A stretch of 35,623 nt of DNA from Cycloclasticus sp. (lineage in GTDB: Bacteria; Pseudomonadota; Gammaproteobacteria; Methylococcales; Cycloclasticaceae): assembly GCA_012959695.1 (NCBI GenBank), contig DUCS01000013.1, positions 1 through 35,623 of the forward strand, in the 5' to 3' direction. Both the position numbers and the translations under genes were made by a program. How positions within the stretch are numbered: position 1 is the stretch's first letter; each line of letters begins with the position of its first letter. Under the pieces are notes generated by a model that made no database searches, was not told the origin of the DNA, and saw nothing but the letters and a program-made list of their open reading frames with translations. Below, in pieces: positions 35,082 to 35,623 of this stretch.

Positions 35082-35623
35082 ATGGGAATGGATGACAGAG
35101 ATGGCGTCATTTGGTTGGATGGTGAGTGGGTGGATTGGCGTGAAGCTAAAGTCCACGTTTTAACACATACCTTGCATTATGGCATGGGCGTTTTTGAAGG
35201 CACGCGCGCGTATGAAACATCTGACGGTCCGGCTATTTTCAGGCTTCAGGACCATACCGATCGTTTATTTAGGTCGGCACATATTTTGAATATGAAAATT
35301 CCGTTTGATAAAGACACGCTGAACCAAGTTCAGCGTGAAGCCGTTTCTCGAAATAAGCTGAAATCCGCTTACCTTCGCCCGATGTGTTTTTACGGCTCAG
35401 AAGGCATGGGTATTCGCGCAGATAGCCTAAAAGTTCACGTGATGGTCGCTGCATGGGAATGGGGTAAATACCTGGGTGAAGATGGCATTGAAAAAGGCAT
35501 TCGCATTCGCACGTCTTCTTATACACGCAATCACGTCAATAGCGTCATGTGCAAAGCCAAAGCGAATGGAAACTACATGAATTCCATTTTGGCGTTACAA
35601 GAAGCCATTTCCTGTGGCTACGA
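35082..35623 (+). CDS. ilvE: Branched-chain amino acid aminotransferase, N-terminal part (truncated by window edge)
   Basis: The first 180 codons of a fold-type IV PLP aminotransferase. VIWLDGEWVDWREAKVHV, then THTLHYGMGVFEGTRAY, match IlvE, and the PLP-binding lysine is predicted as K160 in KAKANGNYMNSILALQEA. The gene starts 35 bp after glnE with GGGGAA upstream. It transfers the amino group between glutamate and the 2-oxo acids of Leu, Ile and Val. The order glnE-ilvE is common in gammaproteobacteria. The C-terminal third is outside the window. Confidence 0.94.
   Translation, partial: MGMDDRDGVIWLDGEWVDWREAKVHVLTHTLHYGMGVFEGTRAYETSDGPAIFRLQDHTDRLFRSAHILNMKIPFDKDTLNQVQREAVSRNKLKSAYLRPMCFYGSEGMGIRADSLKVHVMVAAWEWGKYLGEDGIEKGIRIRTSSYTRNHVNSVMCKAKANGNYMNSILALQEAISCGY

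Overview
The window is a gene-dense stretch of a Gram-negative, gammaproteobacterial chromosome. The evidence is the core synteny ftsY | M16 peptidases-rsmD-coaD-ferredoxin, and glnE followed by ilvE, plus lipoprotein signals and Shine-Dalgarno sites. The core genes enclose a block for breakdown of aromatic compounds: a NahF-like salicylaldehyde dehydrogenase, a BphK-like glutathione transferase, a meta-cleavage hydrolase, and HpaH- and HpaI-like enzymes. That combination suggests a marine hydrocarbon degrader of the Cycloclasticus type. This assignment is inference from gene content, not a database match. I saw no tRNA, rRNA, insertion sequence or CRISPR array.

Layout. 1-246 is the 5' part of ftsY (minus strand). 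320-6842 is a plus-strand run: an active/inactive M16 peptidase pair, rsmD, coaD, a 2[4Fe-4S] ferredoxin, a lipoprotein gamma-glutamyltransferase and a lipoprotein phytochelatin-synthase-like protease. 6857-9614 (minus) holds a small secreted protein and a compact four-gene module: two DUF1538 membrane proteins, a PII-like protein and a CBS-pair protein. 9679-14371 (minus) is a tightly overlapping operon: GldA-, GldF- and GldG-like ABC genes, a DUF4340 gene and mutM. 14506-16988 holds an orphan HyuA-type hydantoinase/oxoprolinase and a DUF1269 protein.

17097-29590 is the catabolic and accessory block. GabD-type succinate semialdehyde dehydrogenase is divergent from a DapA-family aldolase, with overlapping predicted promoters. 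Next come the alpha/beta hydrolase, HpaH-like hydratase, HpaI-like aldolase and a DMT transporter. On the minus strand are an AhpD-like protein, a beta-class GST and the NahF-like dehydrogenase. They are followed by a decayed acyl-CoA dehydrogenase gene, a PanE-like reductase, a limonene-epoxide-hydrolase-like protein, a flavin reductase and a DUF2889 protein. The hydratase, aldolase and GabD form a plausible chain from a 2-hydroxydienoate through 4-hydroxy-2-oxo acid to pyruvate and succinate. No ring-cleaving dioxygenase or ring hydroxylase lies in the window.

29693-35623 returns to general functions: a Cu(+)-type P1B ATPase with YHS and heavy-metal-binding modules, glnE and the start of ilvE.

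The points most worth a second look are the DUF1538/PII-like/CBS module, the acyl-CoA dehydrogenase pseudogene at 26243-26711, a perfect 13-bp hairpin inside the hydantoinase gene, a 10-bp inverted repeat in front of the hydrolase operon, and an epoxide-hydrolase-like protein with a catalytic Asp replaced by Glu.
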